64,000 nt of DNA from Hofstenia miamia. Lineage: Eukaryota > Xenacoelomorpha > Acoela. The notes beneath the pieces are model-generated. The model made no database searches. It saw only the letters and a list, made by a program, of their open reading frames with translations, and was not told the origin of the DNA. The stretch is from contig SCFE01000003.1 of NCBI GenBank assembly GCA_004352715.1, positions 4,261,755 to 4,325,754 of the forward strand, read 5' to 3'. Each line of letters starts with the position of its first letter. Position 1 is the stretch's first letter. Positions 1-11,457 of the stretch are shown piece after piece. Position numbers and translations under genes: made by a program.

Positions 1-694
1 AACAGGCAGCAGCGGTGAGACTCCCACTATACCTAACCAGAGCAGCATCCCAACACTATCTGCTATTGGACGCAGAGACAAAAAGAGACTATCAATTGCT
101 AATTGGAGATTTCATTAACTACTACGAAAATGAAAGTACCAAATTATCTTGAATGCAATGAAAATGAGAATTATATGCAACAAGTCAAGTGGCTTCTGAT
201 GCTTAGCTCTAGAGGAAACAGTTATTCGAAATATGACTTGTTCTCGCATATCTGCAAGGGGATGCCTGAAAGCATCAAAACAGTTTGAAATTAATTGCGA
301 TGTTGACGACAAATTGGAAAGAATGATCAGGAAGGCTGTTGATATACAAGCCATGATTGAGAACAATGCTCGAATATATGAGAAAGCCGCATGGTACAGA
401 GATGCACCAACATGGAAAAGCAACTTCAAATCCCACACCCCCAATAAAACCTACTCTGAAGCAAAACAAGAAAATATAATAAAAGTAAAGGGAAAGGATG
501 GCAAGATGAGGAAGGTAAAAGAGAAAGATGTTAAATGCTACTGTTGTGGACAGAAAGGACACAAAAAACCGGATTGCCCAAAGCAAATAAACGTCATTGG
601 TGACGAGGAAGCATACTACGATGAAGAGGATGTATTACAGATGGAAGACGAAATCAACAAAGCAGTACCAACCAACGAGGAGTCAGAAAACTAA
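1..694 (+). pseudogene. Ty3/gypsy-like gag fragment, family A copy 1
   Basis: Partial capsid/nucleocapsid polyprotein of an LTR retrotransposon, cut at the window edge. The reading frame breaks several times; the longest open piece is 233-694. It ends in a CCHC zinc knuckle (CYCCGQKGHKKPDC, about 534-575), the nucleocapsid motif that binds element RNA. The upstream part matches in order the gag of family B at 14.6-15.8 kb (for example a D/E-rich stretch before AVDIQAMIENN and its B counterpart), so I read it as gag rather than another knuckle protein. The tail is acidic. No 5' LTR is visible because the element runs off the window. Followed directly by protease. Confidence 0.85.
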
Positions 695-1268
695 GTAGAG
701 CACCGACAATTGTGCAGTGATAATGATCCTAATGAACCTCGACATGATGAATATGTTAACATTAGCAATTAACGGAGTGATTACAAAAGTGACAATCAAT
801 ACTGGAGCAGCAACATCTATAGTTACTGATGAATGTGCTATGAAACTAGGATTCCAATGAGAAGAGATGAAGAGTTGTAACAAGAGATTAATTAATGCGT
901 CAGGGGATTATATTGACACGAAAGGAATGATAAATGTTGCACAAATGAGAATCGCGAACACAATGTTTGAACAACCCTTGCTGGTGGTGGATACACATAA
1001 CAACACATTAACATACGAAGTCATATTAGGAAACAATTTTCTGACAAAAAATGGTTGTGTCATTAACTACGCAAACAAAAAAATAAAAGTAAAAGAAGAG
1101 GAGATGGAAATCAAAGAGGAACAGGAAAACCAGAGAACACTTACATTTCAATTGCAAGAAGACATTCATCTACAGCCACATCAGTGGAAAATGCACACAA
1201 TCAAGACAGAAGACAATATCATAGCTGATATAATGCTATATGACAATAAAGGCATTAACACCAAATGA
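695..1268 (+). pseudogene. Ty3/gypsy-like protease domain, family A copy 1
   Basis: Retropepsin-like aspartic protease that would process Gag-Pol. At about 790-830 the sequence reads VTINTGAATSIVTDEC, so the catalytic Asp of the D-T/S-G triad is Asn here (GAT to AAT), and an in-frame TGA follows shortly after. The open part 867-1268 carries the rest of the fold, including the ILGNNFL motif typical of gypsy proteases. A nearly identical second copy lies at 2441-2843. Inactive copy. Confidence 0.8.
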
Positions 1269-1274
1269 GTTTCA

Positions 1275-2439
1275 ATGCCATCTAGCGTTTGTATGATAAA
1301 ACACGGGAAAGGAAGGGTACCAATTCTCAACGCTACAAACCAGAACGTGAATCTGAAAAGATCACAGATAAGAATATACGGAAAATACATTAGAACCAAC
1401 ATCAGACTCATCTGGAAGGCAAATGAAGACAATGATGGAGCAAGTAATTTGCATGGTCGATTCAAGGACTTGCAAAGGAAAGCGGATAGTACTCCACATG
1501 GCTGACTTGAGGGCGAGTGGACAAACACCATCAAAGTTGCGAGTACTCCCAAAGGCTGATTCAAGGGCGTTGGGATGAAAGCAGAAGAGGAAGATACACA
1601 TAGGATACCAGAGATCTAGAAGAGCAAGACATCACAAAATTAAGAAATCTTTTAGAAAAGCATAAACATATATTCAACTACAGGGAGATAAGTGTTGGTC
1701 AAGTGGTAGGTGAAAAACACAAAATCCTGACTGATCAAGCTGCTAGTCAGAAGAGTACCCAAGCAGCTAAAGGAAGAATACAATCGGATACTAGAAGAAC
1801 TAATCAACAATAAGATCATCTGACCGAGCAAAAGCCCATATGCAGCACCTACCATGTTTGTAAAGCAGGGAAACAAATACCGACTATGTATTGATTTCCA
1901 TAAATTTAATGAAGTGACAAAGAAAGATTCATACCCTTTACTGCGAATAGAGGACATGCTTTATGAAGCCAGCAAACACAAATATTTTACGAGACTAGAT
2001 CTATGCAAAGCCTATTGGCAAGTGAGAATGGAGGAGGAGGAGGACATAGAGAAGACAGCATTCATAACTCCATATGGACTGTACAAATGGATTTATATGG
2101 TGTTCAGACTCTGCAACATGCCAGCAATGTTCCAGAGATACATAACGAAGATACTTAAGAACAAGACACATCAAATGGAAGAAGGAGTCAATGCCTATAT
2201 AGATGACATCATAGTCACAAGCGACACAGTCCAAGAACATCTGGAAAAATTGGAAAGAACACTAACAATTTTAGAGAATGCGGGAATAAATGCGACATCC
2301 TCAAGGAGAAGATAGTGTTCCTCAGAAGAACAATAGAAAAGGGAAGGATCTGCATGAAGGATAATGCCTGAGAGGTATACTTGTCAACACAAACCAAGTC
2401 TGGAAGTTGAAAACAGTATGGTCTGGCCTACACAAGCGG
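1275..2439 (+). pseudogene. Ty3/gypsy-like reverse transcriptase, family A copy 1
   Basis: Reverse transcriptase palm and fingers in broken frames (1275-1505, 1854-2315 and pieces between). Visible RT motifs: LCIDFHKFNEVTKKDSYPL, then RLDLCKAYWQV (motif A), FRLCNMPAMFQRYI, and AYIDDIIVTS, which keeps the catalytic Asp pair. Between 1430 and 1600 it carries an extra ~50 bp repeat unit (AGTACTCC...GGCTGATTCAAGGGC) that copy 2 lacks. The copy stops at a single N (2440), after which protease sequence restarts, so the join is probably technical. Confidence 0.85.
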
Positions 2440-2440
2440 N

Positions 2441-2843
2441 GATGAAGAGTTGTAACAAGAGATTAATTAATGCGTCAGGGGATTATATTGACACGAAAGG
2501 AATGATAAATGTTGCACAAATGAGAATCGCGAACACAATGTTTGAACAACCCTTGCTGGTGGTGGATACACATAACAACACATTAACATACGAAGTCATA
2601 TTAGGAAACAATTTTCTGACAAAAAACGGTTGTGTCATTATCTATGCAAACAAAAAAATAAAAGTAAAAGAAGAGGAGATGGAAATCAAAGAGGAACAGG
2701 AAAACCAGAGAACACTTACATTTCAATTGCAAGAAGACATTCATCTACAGCCACATCAGTGGAAAATGCACACAATCAAGACAGAAGACAATATCACAGC
2801 CAATATAATGCTATATGACAATAAAGGCATTAACACCAAATGA
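2441..2843 (+). pseudogene. Ty3/gypsy-like protease C-terminal part, family A copy 2
   Basis: Repeats 866-1268 with an offset of 1,575 bases and only scattered substitutions. It begins immediately after a single N and lacks the catalytic N-terminal part of the protease. It ends with the same stop codon as copy 1 and is followed after a few bases by the RT-containing ORF. Together with copy 1 it represents either two genomic copies or two haplotypes joined by the assembler. Confidence 0.75.
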
Positions 2844-2849
2844 GTTTCA

Positions 2850-4071
2850 ATGCCATCTAGCGTTTGTATGATAAAACACGGGAAAGGAAGGGTACCAATT
2901 CTCAACGCTATGAACCAGAACGTGAATCTTAAAAGATCCCAGATAAGAATATACGGAAAATACATTAGAACCAACATCAGACTCATCTGGAAGGCAAATG
3001 AAGACAATGATGGAGCAAGTAATTTGCATGGTCGATTCAAGGACTTGCAAAGGAAAGCAGATAGTACTCCACGTGGCCGACTTGAGGGCGTTGGGACGAA
3101 AGCAGAAGAGGAAGATACACACAGGATACCCGAAATAAATGATGAGGATTATCAACATCTAGAAGAACGAGACATCATGCAACTAAGAACACTCCTAGAG
3201 AAGCATAAACGTATATTCAACTATGGAGAGATAAGTGTTGGTCCAGCAGTAGGCAAGAAACATAAAATCATCACAACAACAGACAAACCGATCAAATTAC
3301 CAGTCAGAAGAGTACCCAAACAGCTGAAGGAAGAATACAATCAGATACTAGAAGAACTAATTGACAATAAAATCATCCAGTCAAGTGAGAGCCTGTATGC
3401 AGCACCAACTGTGTTCGTAAAGCAGGGAAATAAGTACCAACTATGCATAGATTTCCATAAACTCAATGAGGTGACAAAGAAGGATTCATACCCTTTTCTG
3501 CGAATAGAGGACATGCTCTATGAAGCCAGTAGACATAAATATTTTACAACTTTGGATTTATATAAGGCCTACTGGCAAGTGAAGATGGAGGACAAGGACA
3601 TAGAGAAGACAGCATTCATATGGCATTCAGACTTTGCAATGCACCAGCAATGTTTCAGAGATACATAACNNNNNNNNNNNNNNNNNNNNNNNNNNNNNNN
3701 NNNNNNNNNNNNNNNNNNNNNNNNNNNNNNNNNNNNNNNNNNNNNNNNNNNNNNNNNNNNNNNNNACATAACAAAGGTACTTAAAAACAAGACACATAGA
3801 ATGGAAGAGGGCGTTAACGCCTATATCATAGTCACAATCGATACAGTCCAAGAAAACCTGGAAAAATTGGAAATAAGTGTGATATCCTGAAAGAAAAGAT
3901 ACTGTTCCTTGGAAGGACAATAGAGAAAGGTAGGATATGCATGAAAGACAATGCCAGAGAGATTATCCGGAAATTAAAAAAACAAAATAATAAAAAAGAT
4001 ATTCACAGAATCATGGGATTTTTCAATTATTATGGAACCTTTATTCCAAATATAGCTGGAAAACGGCGAAG
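2850..4071 (+). pseudogene. Ty3/gypsy-like reverse transcriptase, family A copy 2
   Basis: The N-terminal 270 residues (2850-3668) are one open frame: a spacer, then RT with LCIDFHKLNEVTKKDSYPF and TLDLYKAYWQV. An N gap (3670-3765) follows. After the gap the RT resumes (HRMEEGVNAYI...), but compared with copy 1 nine bases are missing at about 3824, so the two catalytic Asp residues of YIDD are gone while the frame is kept. A second deletion of about 30 bases follows. The segment 3900-4070 carries the RT connection region (IMGFFNYYGTFIPNIAGK). Confidence 0.85.
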
Positions 4072-4638
4072 ATGACCCAATTGATGAGGAAGGCAGTTCC
4101 ATTTGTATGGACGTGGCAAGAACAAGAGGAACTCGATAACATCAAAGAAGAACTTGCGAAATTACCTTCCCTCAACACACCAGATTACAATGAGAAATTC
4201 ATACTAGATTGCAACACAAGTAAGGTGGCAATTGGAGCAACATTGGGACAAATAAGAAACGGGAAAGAAGTACCCATTCAGTTCTTCAGCCGCAAGTTGA
4301 GGGCTAGTGAAGAGAATTACGGCTCCACCAAAGTAGAAATGCTCACACTGATTGAAAGCATCAAGAAATTTCGATATTTCCTCATAGGAAGAGAGTTTAG
4401 AATACGAACAGACAACAGCAGCCTGGCTTGGTTGAAGAAGTTCTCAGGAGATAAGTCCGGAATAGTGTCCCAGTGGATTGAGTACCTAAGCAAATTCACA
4501 TTTACGATTGAACACAGAAAAGGCACATTACACAATAACGCGGATTTCTGGACATCACTCCCAGAGTACCAAAAAGACGCAGCAAAAACAGATGAAGAAA
4601 AAAAAGCAATTTCAGTTCCTGCCGCACATGGAATATGA
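4072..4638 (+). CDS. Ty3/gypsy-like RNase H domain, family A copy 2
   Basis: Open stretch of about 188 residues encoding the RNase H that removes element RNA during reverse transcription. Characteristic blocks in order: FILDCNTSKVAIGATLGQ, FFSRKLRASEENYGSTKVEM (catalytic Glu), RIRTDNSSLAWLKKF (catalytic Asp), and EHRKGTLHNNADFWTSLP (last Asp; usually NADALSR in the superfamily). It is part of a pol polyprotein, not an independent gene; the start is only the first ATG of the open frame. The intact frame contrasts with the broken RT and integrase on either side. Confidence 0.85.
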   Translation: MTQLMRKAVPFVWTWQEQEELDNIKEELAKLPSLNTPDYNEKFILDCNTSKVAIGATLGQIRNGKEVPIQFFSRKLRASEENYGSTKVEMLTLIESIKKFRYFLIGREFRIRTDNSSLAWLKKFSGDKSGIVSQWIEYLSKFTFTIEHRKGTLHNNADFWTSLPEYQKDAAKTDEEKKAISVPAAHGI

Positions 4639-4639
4639 A

Positions 4640-6068
4640 GAACTACCAGAAATAAATGTGGATAAGAAAGGTCAAACAGTACTACCAATACTTATAGGAG
4701 AGGAAATAACAGAACAAGAGATAGTGGGCAAACAAAAAGACGATATAGTCCTGGGTGAGAGCATAAAAAAGATTAAAGAACCGCGAACTATATTATCTAA
4801 AATAATGGCAGGATACTAAGAACATTACAAATGGAAGATCAACAAGAACAGACTGCTATACATTGAAGCCTGGAAATAACCAAATCGCGATACCTGATTA
4901 CTTCAAGAGGGAATTGATACAGAAAACCCATGAGAAGGGTCACTTAGGAATAACACAGACAGAAAAAACGTTCAACACACGGTTCATAACAACAGCTGTC
5001 AGGAAAGTTGTGGAAGACATTATTAACAAATGCACAACATGCCCCCTAAACAACAAACAGCACTTCCCAACACAACGAGCACCACTAGAGAAAATTATTG
5101 CGATGCAACCCAATGAAATAGTCCATATAGATTTGAAGATGCTATCAAAGGATGCCGAAGTTTATCAGTACCTACTAGTAATGGTGGACAACTTCACCAA
5201 ATATGCAAGAATGGTCCCAATGCAAAACACCACAGCAGACACCACAGCTGAGCTAGTCTTAAAAGAATGGATATTGAGATTGTGACCAATGGAAACGATC
5301 ATAACAGATAAAGGACCTCAGTTCAAAAGTGGACTTTTCCAAGAGATGGCGAAGCTACTAGAAATTGCAAGTGAACGGAACACTGCCTATCATCCACAGG
5401 TTAATGAAGCAGTAGAGTGACTTAACCGAACATTGATCAAGCTAATTAGGGTAGCAACAACACGAATAGGAGGAAATAAATGGAGAGAGGTTATTGAAAT
5501 GATCGAGTATTATTACAATACCTCGGTACATGCAATGACTGGAGTATCACCATTCAAAGCTATGTTCAGAAGAGAGGCAGCAACCCTGCTCTCAATGCAG
5601 TATACCAATTACATTGGGAAATTGGACAACGCATACATACAACAATTAAGAAACCAGATCACAGGAATTCATGAAATGATGTGTCACAATATAAAGAAGT
5701 CTGCACTGAGACAACAATGCAATTACAATAAAAAAAATTTATGGTCATGCACACAAGGTAGCAATAAGGTATATGTGTTCACACTGATTAAACTCATAGA
5801 CACAAACCAAGTCCAGAAGTTGAAAACAGTATGGTCCAGTCCCTCCATTATAACACAAACACTACCAAACAATGAATACATGCTAGACAACAATAGACTT
5901 TTACATTTTCAAAACCTGAAGAGAGCAACAGCAGACATTGAAGAAATGAAGATAGACGACAGCGCTGAATTTAAAATATGCCGAATCAATGGCAATAAGA
6001 TTATATACGATATGTATGATTTAGATAGTGAGTGCACAGTGGAGATCAGAAATGATGACCCAAGCTGA
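4640..6068 (+). pseudogene. Ty3/gypsy-like integrase, family A copy 2
   Basis: Integrase with all expected parts: HHCC zinc domain (HEKGH...KCTTC, about 4930-5045), DDE core with first Asp in IVHIDLKML, second in IITDKGPQFKS (about 5295-5330), and Glu in NEAVE (about 5405-5419), then a C-terminal domain (KLKTVWSSPSIITQTLP). Two in-frame TGA codons interrupt it, at 5283 and at 5418 directly after the catalytic Glu, where a CGA (Arg) would be expected. The last open part, 5433-6068, is 211 residues. The frame runs on past the stop at 6066, so pol may once have been longer. Confidence 0.9.
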
Positions 6069-6669
6069 TGAGTACTGCCTCAAAGGGCAGCAAGAAATAA
6101 ACCTATATATGACCCTGAGACATGCGATATAAATTTATTAACTGCATTTGTGAAATTAGAAGAAAATGATGCACCCACCAATGAAAAAGAGAGTGCACAG
6201 AGCCCAGCAGCCAGAGGAACTCTCAACAACAAACAGGAGAAGGAGAGTGCGAAGAAGTTCTCAAACCAGAAGTCAAATTGAGGGTAGAAGGGATGAGAAT
6301 GAAGAACCAACGAATAAACGATGTAGAGTGAGATGGCATCCTAGTAGTCCTCAAGGCCGATTCAAGGGCAGAGAGACCAATGGACAAAAAGCCTCTCCCA
6401 CCAGGGATCTCCACCACTGATTCAAGAGCACACAGAAAACTGGTGCACAGCACAACTTTCCCTCCCAAAGTCCACAATGCCAATTTAAGGGCAGTGAGAC
6501 ACAAGGAGTTCCAGGGGAAGGTGTAAGTGGTGGAAGAACCATGGAGATACAAAAGTGATTCAAGGCTGATGTTATCTCATCAGGAACCACAGCTGTTCAA
6601 GTGCTGATAGGAGTAAATGTGAGCCGATTCAAGGCTGAAGCAGTAGAAAATATCAGCACAGATTCACAG
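6069..6669 (+). pseudogene. Post-integrase low-complexity segment with repeated GATTCAAGG motifs
   Basis: Downstream of integrase the pol frame continues for about 65 residues (RNKPIYDPETCDINLLTAF..., hydrophilic, rich in E, N and K), then a basic stretch. From 6350 the DNA carries five degenerate copies of a motif like (C/T)GATTCAAGG(G/C), spaced about 60-75 bases apart (about 6358, 6418, 6482, 6556, 6624). The same motif occurs in the protease-RT spacer of both A copies. No recognised domain. An N gap (6670-6833) follows. Confidence 0.5.
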
Positions 6670-6833
6670 NNNNNNNNNNNNNNNNNNNNNNNNNNNNNNN
6701 NNNNNNNNNNNNNNNNNNNNNNNNNNNNNNNNNNNNNNNNNNNNNNNNNNNNNNNNNNNNNNNNNNNNNNNNNNNNNNNNNNNNNNNNNNNNNNNNNNNN
6801 NNNNNNNNNNNNNNNNNNNNNNNNNNNNNNNNN

Positions 6834-9693
6834 TTGCAAAACTATCCCTGGAAACAAAGACACATATATGAAAAGTCGCGATAGTTGAAGGGAAATTCTT
6901 ACCAATTGTGCTCGACGCCAACAACAGGCCAAAAGTAAATGTCATTATCAGTTATCCACAAGATATGAACGAAACATTAGAAAGGCCATACATGCGCAGT
7001 ACTGTGCACATTGTATTCAATGACGCATTTACACTGGATACAACACAAGCAATAATGGCATACAAAGACAAAATCTCTGAAATACCGGAAATAAACATGG
7101 ATGCAGAAAACCTCACAATCATACACATATTGAAACAGAGAGAATATACAAAGATGTTAGAAAAGAAAGTGGATGACACAACAAGAATGGCAAGAGTACA
7201 AAATGTCAGAGTTGTACTAATAATGATAACAACACAGGACGATATTCCCAAGCACTTAGAAAATGCATGCTGTTTAGGTGAAAACATCTTCCCATGGCAG
7301 AAAACAGCAAAGAACACAATGATCCCAGAGCTAATACGTCTCGACTTACAGATAGATTATTGGGCACAGATCTACCAAATCATGGTAGACCCATGCATCA
7401 CAATCAATCTTTACAGGCAAACAAAAATGGTAGAGATGACAACTGATATAGAAGGAATTGAAAAAGCAAACACATTGTTTATAAAATGCAGCCTTACAAA
7501 ACGACAGGATCATTTACAACAAATCCAAACAATTTGGAGGAACATGAAGTTGCAACAAAAAGTAGAGGAAGGCTGGCCAGTGATAAAAATCGATGCACCA
7601 TCATGAAAATTTCACAAATCAGTAGAAATGCCACTGACAGAAGTAAACAGAGCCTACGAGTTGAACACGAAAAAAGATTTTAAACAATTATTATTTGAAG
7701 AAAAGAATGCACCAGAAATACGCTATAGAACTACGGCGTGGATACTAGCTATATGTACAACAGAAGATGTGGAAATAAAACTGCTGATCTCGTGACAAAC
7801 TCGTCACATACTGACAAAATCAAAGAAATACGAAATTGCGATATCCCTGATCAACACACAAACAAATAACTGGCTATTAAAAGGTCACACTGGAAAACTG
7901 GAGTCACAGAATCAATCAGAGAAGCCAGTGCAAGCAATGGAAAAAATACTGAGTAGAATAATAATGAAAGAAAATCCATTGGGGAAAATGTCAGCAATAA
8001 GCATCGCAAATAAGACAGGGATATGCCCCAGCAAAATCATGATATTTGATGAGCTAATGAGGAATTATATGTAGGGAGCAACATCCAAGACATGGATGCA
8101 GCAACTCCAAAATCAGCCATGGCTCAAAATGAAGAAAATCATTAAGAGGAAACTTGCAAGCACAGCTGAAATCCGAAAAATGCTAACACAGAAAAACGTG
8201 CAGAAAATACTAGACCATGAAATGGGATGCTATGAATAAGACAGTCCATGGTGCACATTTACCAAGATCATTTGAAGCGCCAAAATGATGAAAAGAGGGG
8301 GTATTACGGAACCAATAGAAGTCTGTGAAATGGTTACCAAGTCCCAAGCAAAATGTTAGAGGTGGCGTAAATACTAGCAATAAGCATCGCAAATAAGACA
8401 GGGATATGCCCCAGCAAAATCATGATATTTGACGAGCTAATGAGGAATTATATGTAGGGAGCAACATCCAAGACATGGATGCAGCAGCTCCAAAACCAGC
8501 CATGGCTCAAAATGAAGAAAATCATTAAGAGGAAACTTGCAAGCACAGCTGAAATCCGAAAAATGCTAACACAGAAAAACGTGCAGAAAATACTAGACCA
8601 TGAAATGGGATGCTATGAATAAGACAGTCCATGGTGCACATTTACCAAGATCATTCGAAGAGCCAAAATGATGAAAAGAGGAGGTATTACAGAACTGGTA
8701 GAAGTCTGTGAAATGGTTACAAAGTCCCAAGCAGAAATGTTAGAGGAGGAGCAAATACTAACATCGTCCAGATTAACACTATCCCCCAAAACACTACAGA
8801 CAATCAATAGAATAAACATCGAAAAGTGGGGAGAAATTAGTCAATCTAAGACAATAGAATGGATAAACACAGATGACGAGCATTTCCTGGTCAAAATTAA
8901 AATTACAAAAGAATCAAAAGACATAAAAGAAAGAAACTTCCAGAGCATTAGAGAACAACAAACAGTGGCAACAATGAAACTTATGCTCACCAATGCATTC
9001 ACACGAACAGAACTGGAAGAATTATTGAGACCATACAATCAACTAGCCATAGACGTTAAATTTATCACTTCAAGAGTGGAAATTAAAGAAGAACTACGAT
9101 TAAAACTAAGTCAAAGGGGACTCACACAGGCATTCTGGAATACGATTGCCAAAGCAAAAATGAATTACCCCGCTACCATAGGTCTAGCCACAGCATCAAC
9201 AACAGAAGGCTCATACCGGCACATAGAATGAGAAATAGAAATGAAACTCCTGATCTGCACACCGCCAGAAACTGTCGTGATACCAATGGTCCTCCCATGG
9301 TGGAGATTACCAAAGGATGTTAAGGTTGCAAAGACATTCCTACACAAGTACAAGTCATATGTAAACACTGAAAGAAAAGCAAAAGCTATAATAGAAAGAG
9401 ATGACTACAAGAAATCAGAATGACAACAAAGAAAGGGTCTACATCAAAAGCATGATAATGCCAGACCAGCTTTATACACATGGAAAACCAATAAATGTAC
9501 AACTGCAAGATCTTAGAAACGAAATCAAGGAGTGGAACCTGAAAGCTGTAATGTTATTCTCTGGAGTAAATGATATAGTTTGGACAGATATATGGGAAAA
9601 GAGATACCGCTACTATGACGTCACAAAGAGGGTCAAAATCGTTATGATGATGAGATTAAATAAAAACGATCTGTTTCATTTCTTTGCAACCTG
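6834..9693 (+). pseudogene. Third ORF of gypsy family A, unknown function, decayed
   Basis: A long coding-like region downstream of integrase, interrupted by stops and shifts. The best open parts are 6908-7606 (about 230 residues), 8668-9231 (187 residues) and 9241-9423. Codon use and A-rich composition match the gag-pol region, so I infer it belongs to the same element. The translation is hydrophilic with many Ile, Lys, Thr and Asn, has no signal peptide, no strong membrane segment and no furin-like site, so it does not look like an env. I recognise no domain. Alternatives: a captured host gene, or part of another element. The end near 9,693 is where family B sequence on the other strand begins; no LTR is seen. 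Confidence 0.5.
7993..8758 (+). repeat. 383 bp direct tandem duplication inside the third ORF
   Basis: The segment starting AGCAATAAGCATCGC at 7993 starts again at 8376. The two copies differ by scattered substitutions and a few indels near their 3' ends, and no N separates them, so this looks like a real and fairly old duplication. The first copy carries more disruptions near its end than the second. Confidence 0.85.
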
Positions 9694-9696
9694 ACT

Positions 9697-10925
9697 TGTT
9701 ACTACCTGCTTACTTAATGTTTTGGAGCGACTGTGAGGTTTGAGTGTGACTGCTTTGCATGTTAATAGACCATTCCTTATTAAAGATATTAGATTTAGCA
9801 ATGTGTTTTGGTTGTGTGTGCAAACTTATTGGGGAAGAAAGTTTTTGTATATTCTTGCTTGTGGATTTTTTTGATGACTTCTCTTTTATAGTATTCCGGA
9901 ATGTGATTAAGTTCTGCATTTTTGCAGCTGCATATAAGATGCTGGAATCTGTTATTTTCTATGTGTGTTTTCGATAATAGTGTGTTGCCATTGAGTCCAT
10001 GATGAACATAGGGTAATTAACATGTTGTATTATCTGACAGAGGATTTTGTCATTAGCTTGTGCTTTTGCTATTTTGTTTGATGTTATTTCTTCTTTATTT
10101 AAGATTGATAGCATAGGTTTGATTGGGTGGCCACTCAGATCTGTGTTTATATCCGGTAGTTGTTGGTATTGGAATTATGGTATGAAATGAATTTGTTTTG
10201 GTGGACCTTATTCTTTTTTTAGGTCTCTCTGATATTGAGGCAGAGTGGTTCAAATGTCAGTATTTGTTTGAAGTTTGCCTTTCCTATGTTCTATCATGAA
10301 GTTAAAATCATGCAGATATTCTATCCATTGTGCTATGATATTTGAGCAGTCTCCAGCATATTTTTTGAGCCAACATAGGCTGCTGTTGTCTATGTGAACT
10401 GTGAATGTCTTCTCTCCTATGAGGATGTGGCGGAATTTTTTCAATGACTCAATGAGGACCAGCATTTTGAGTTTGGTAGCTCCATAATTTTTCTCGCTAT
10501 CATGCAGTTTTCTGCTGAACCACTGTATAGGTTTTTCAATGCTGTTTTGTATTTGGCTGAGTGTTCAGCTAATTTTAACTGTGCTGGCATCACAGTCTAA
10601 TATGAATGGATCTTGTGGCGTTGGTGTGTTTAAAGAGTCAATGTTTTTGATTGCTTTCTTTAAAGTGTTTAGCTCTTCTTGTTGGTCCCATGTCCAGTGG
10701 AATTGTTGCGGCTTTTTCAGTAAGTTGGATATGTGTTTTGTCTTTTCATCAAGGTTCAGAATGAACATTTGGTAATATTTAATGAAGCCAAGGATTTTTT
10801 GTACGTCTTTGATTGTTTTTGGAGCTTGAATTTTGTCTATGAGCTGTTTCTTGTTATCTTTTAGTTTTGTTTTTCCTTGTGTTACATTTCTTCCTAGGAA
10901 GAGTACGTGATGTTTGAAGAGAGCA
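9697..10925 (-). pseudogene. Ty3/gypsy-like RT 3' part, RNase H and integrase N-terminus, family B
   Basis: Read on the minus strand from 10925 downward: RT connection (ALFKHHVLFLGRNVTQGK, IQAPKTIKDVQKILGFIKYY), RNase H (DPFILDCDAS, TVHIDNSSLCWLKKYAGD, EHRKGKLQTNTDI), then a linker matching family A (YQQLPDINTD versus YEELPEINVD) and a degenerate integrase zinc region to about 9,720. Several frames are used. It aligns domain for domain with family A but is clearly diverged, so it is a separate family. It continues the minus-strand RT that breaks off at 13,128; the inverted block 10926-13127 lies between. Confidence 0.8.
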
Positions 10926-11457
10926 ATGGGCCCCACTAAAAAAAATCTCAGCCAAACACACAAACTCAATAGTAAACGCCAACATAGAACAACTCTCACA
11001 AGACAACAAAGGCTACTCCTATGTATTGGTCATGGTGGACCACTTTACAAAGTACTGCAAAGTGATATTGCTATGAAACATATAAGCATCAACAGTTGCA
11101 AAAGCCGTCATTAACAACTGGGTGTGCATATTTGTCCCAATAACTCAACTCATAACAGACCAAGGCAAACAGTTCAAAAGCTCGCTATTCCAATCACTAG
11201 TGGAAAAATTGGAAATCCTACATACACACACAACAATAAACCACCCTCTAGCCAATGATGAAGTCGAAAGAGTTAATCAAACACGCCTCAAATTAATGAG
11301 AACAATAACATCACAAGTAGGAGGAAAGAAATGACGAGAAATACTACCAATGATTAAGTATTTCTACAAGACATCAGCACACTCCACAACCAAAATCTCT
11401 CCATACAAAGCAATATTTGACCACAAGGCCCCAACTCCCATATCCATGTTATTCCAT
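10926..11457 (+). pseudogene. Ty3/gypsy-like integrase core, family B, inverted relative to its element
   Basis: Plus-strand integrase catalytic core in shifting frames: YVLVMVDHFTKYCKV, LITDQGKQFKSSLFQS (second catalytic Asp) and NDEVERVNQT (Glu). It begins about where the first catalytic Asp should sit, so that residue is missing. A TGA interrupts it near 11,333. It reads towards the integrase C-terminal part at 12765-13079 and is separated from it by the insertion 11458-12764. Its orientation is opposite to the surrounding gag, protease, RT and RNase H of the same family. Confidence 0.8.

Noticed and set aside
6908-7606. Envelope glycoprotein making family A an errantivirus-like element
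   Set aside because: No signal peptide, fusion-peptide-like stretch, cleavage site or membrane anchor is visible in the post-pol ORF.
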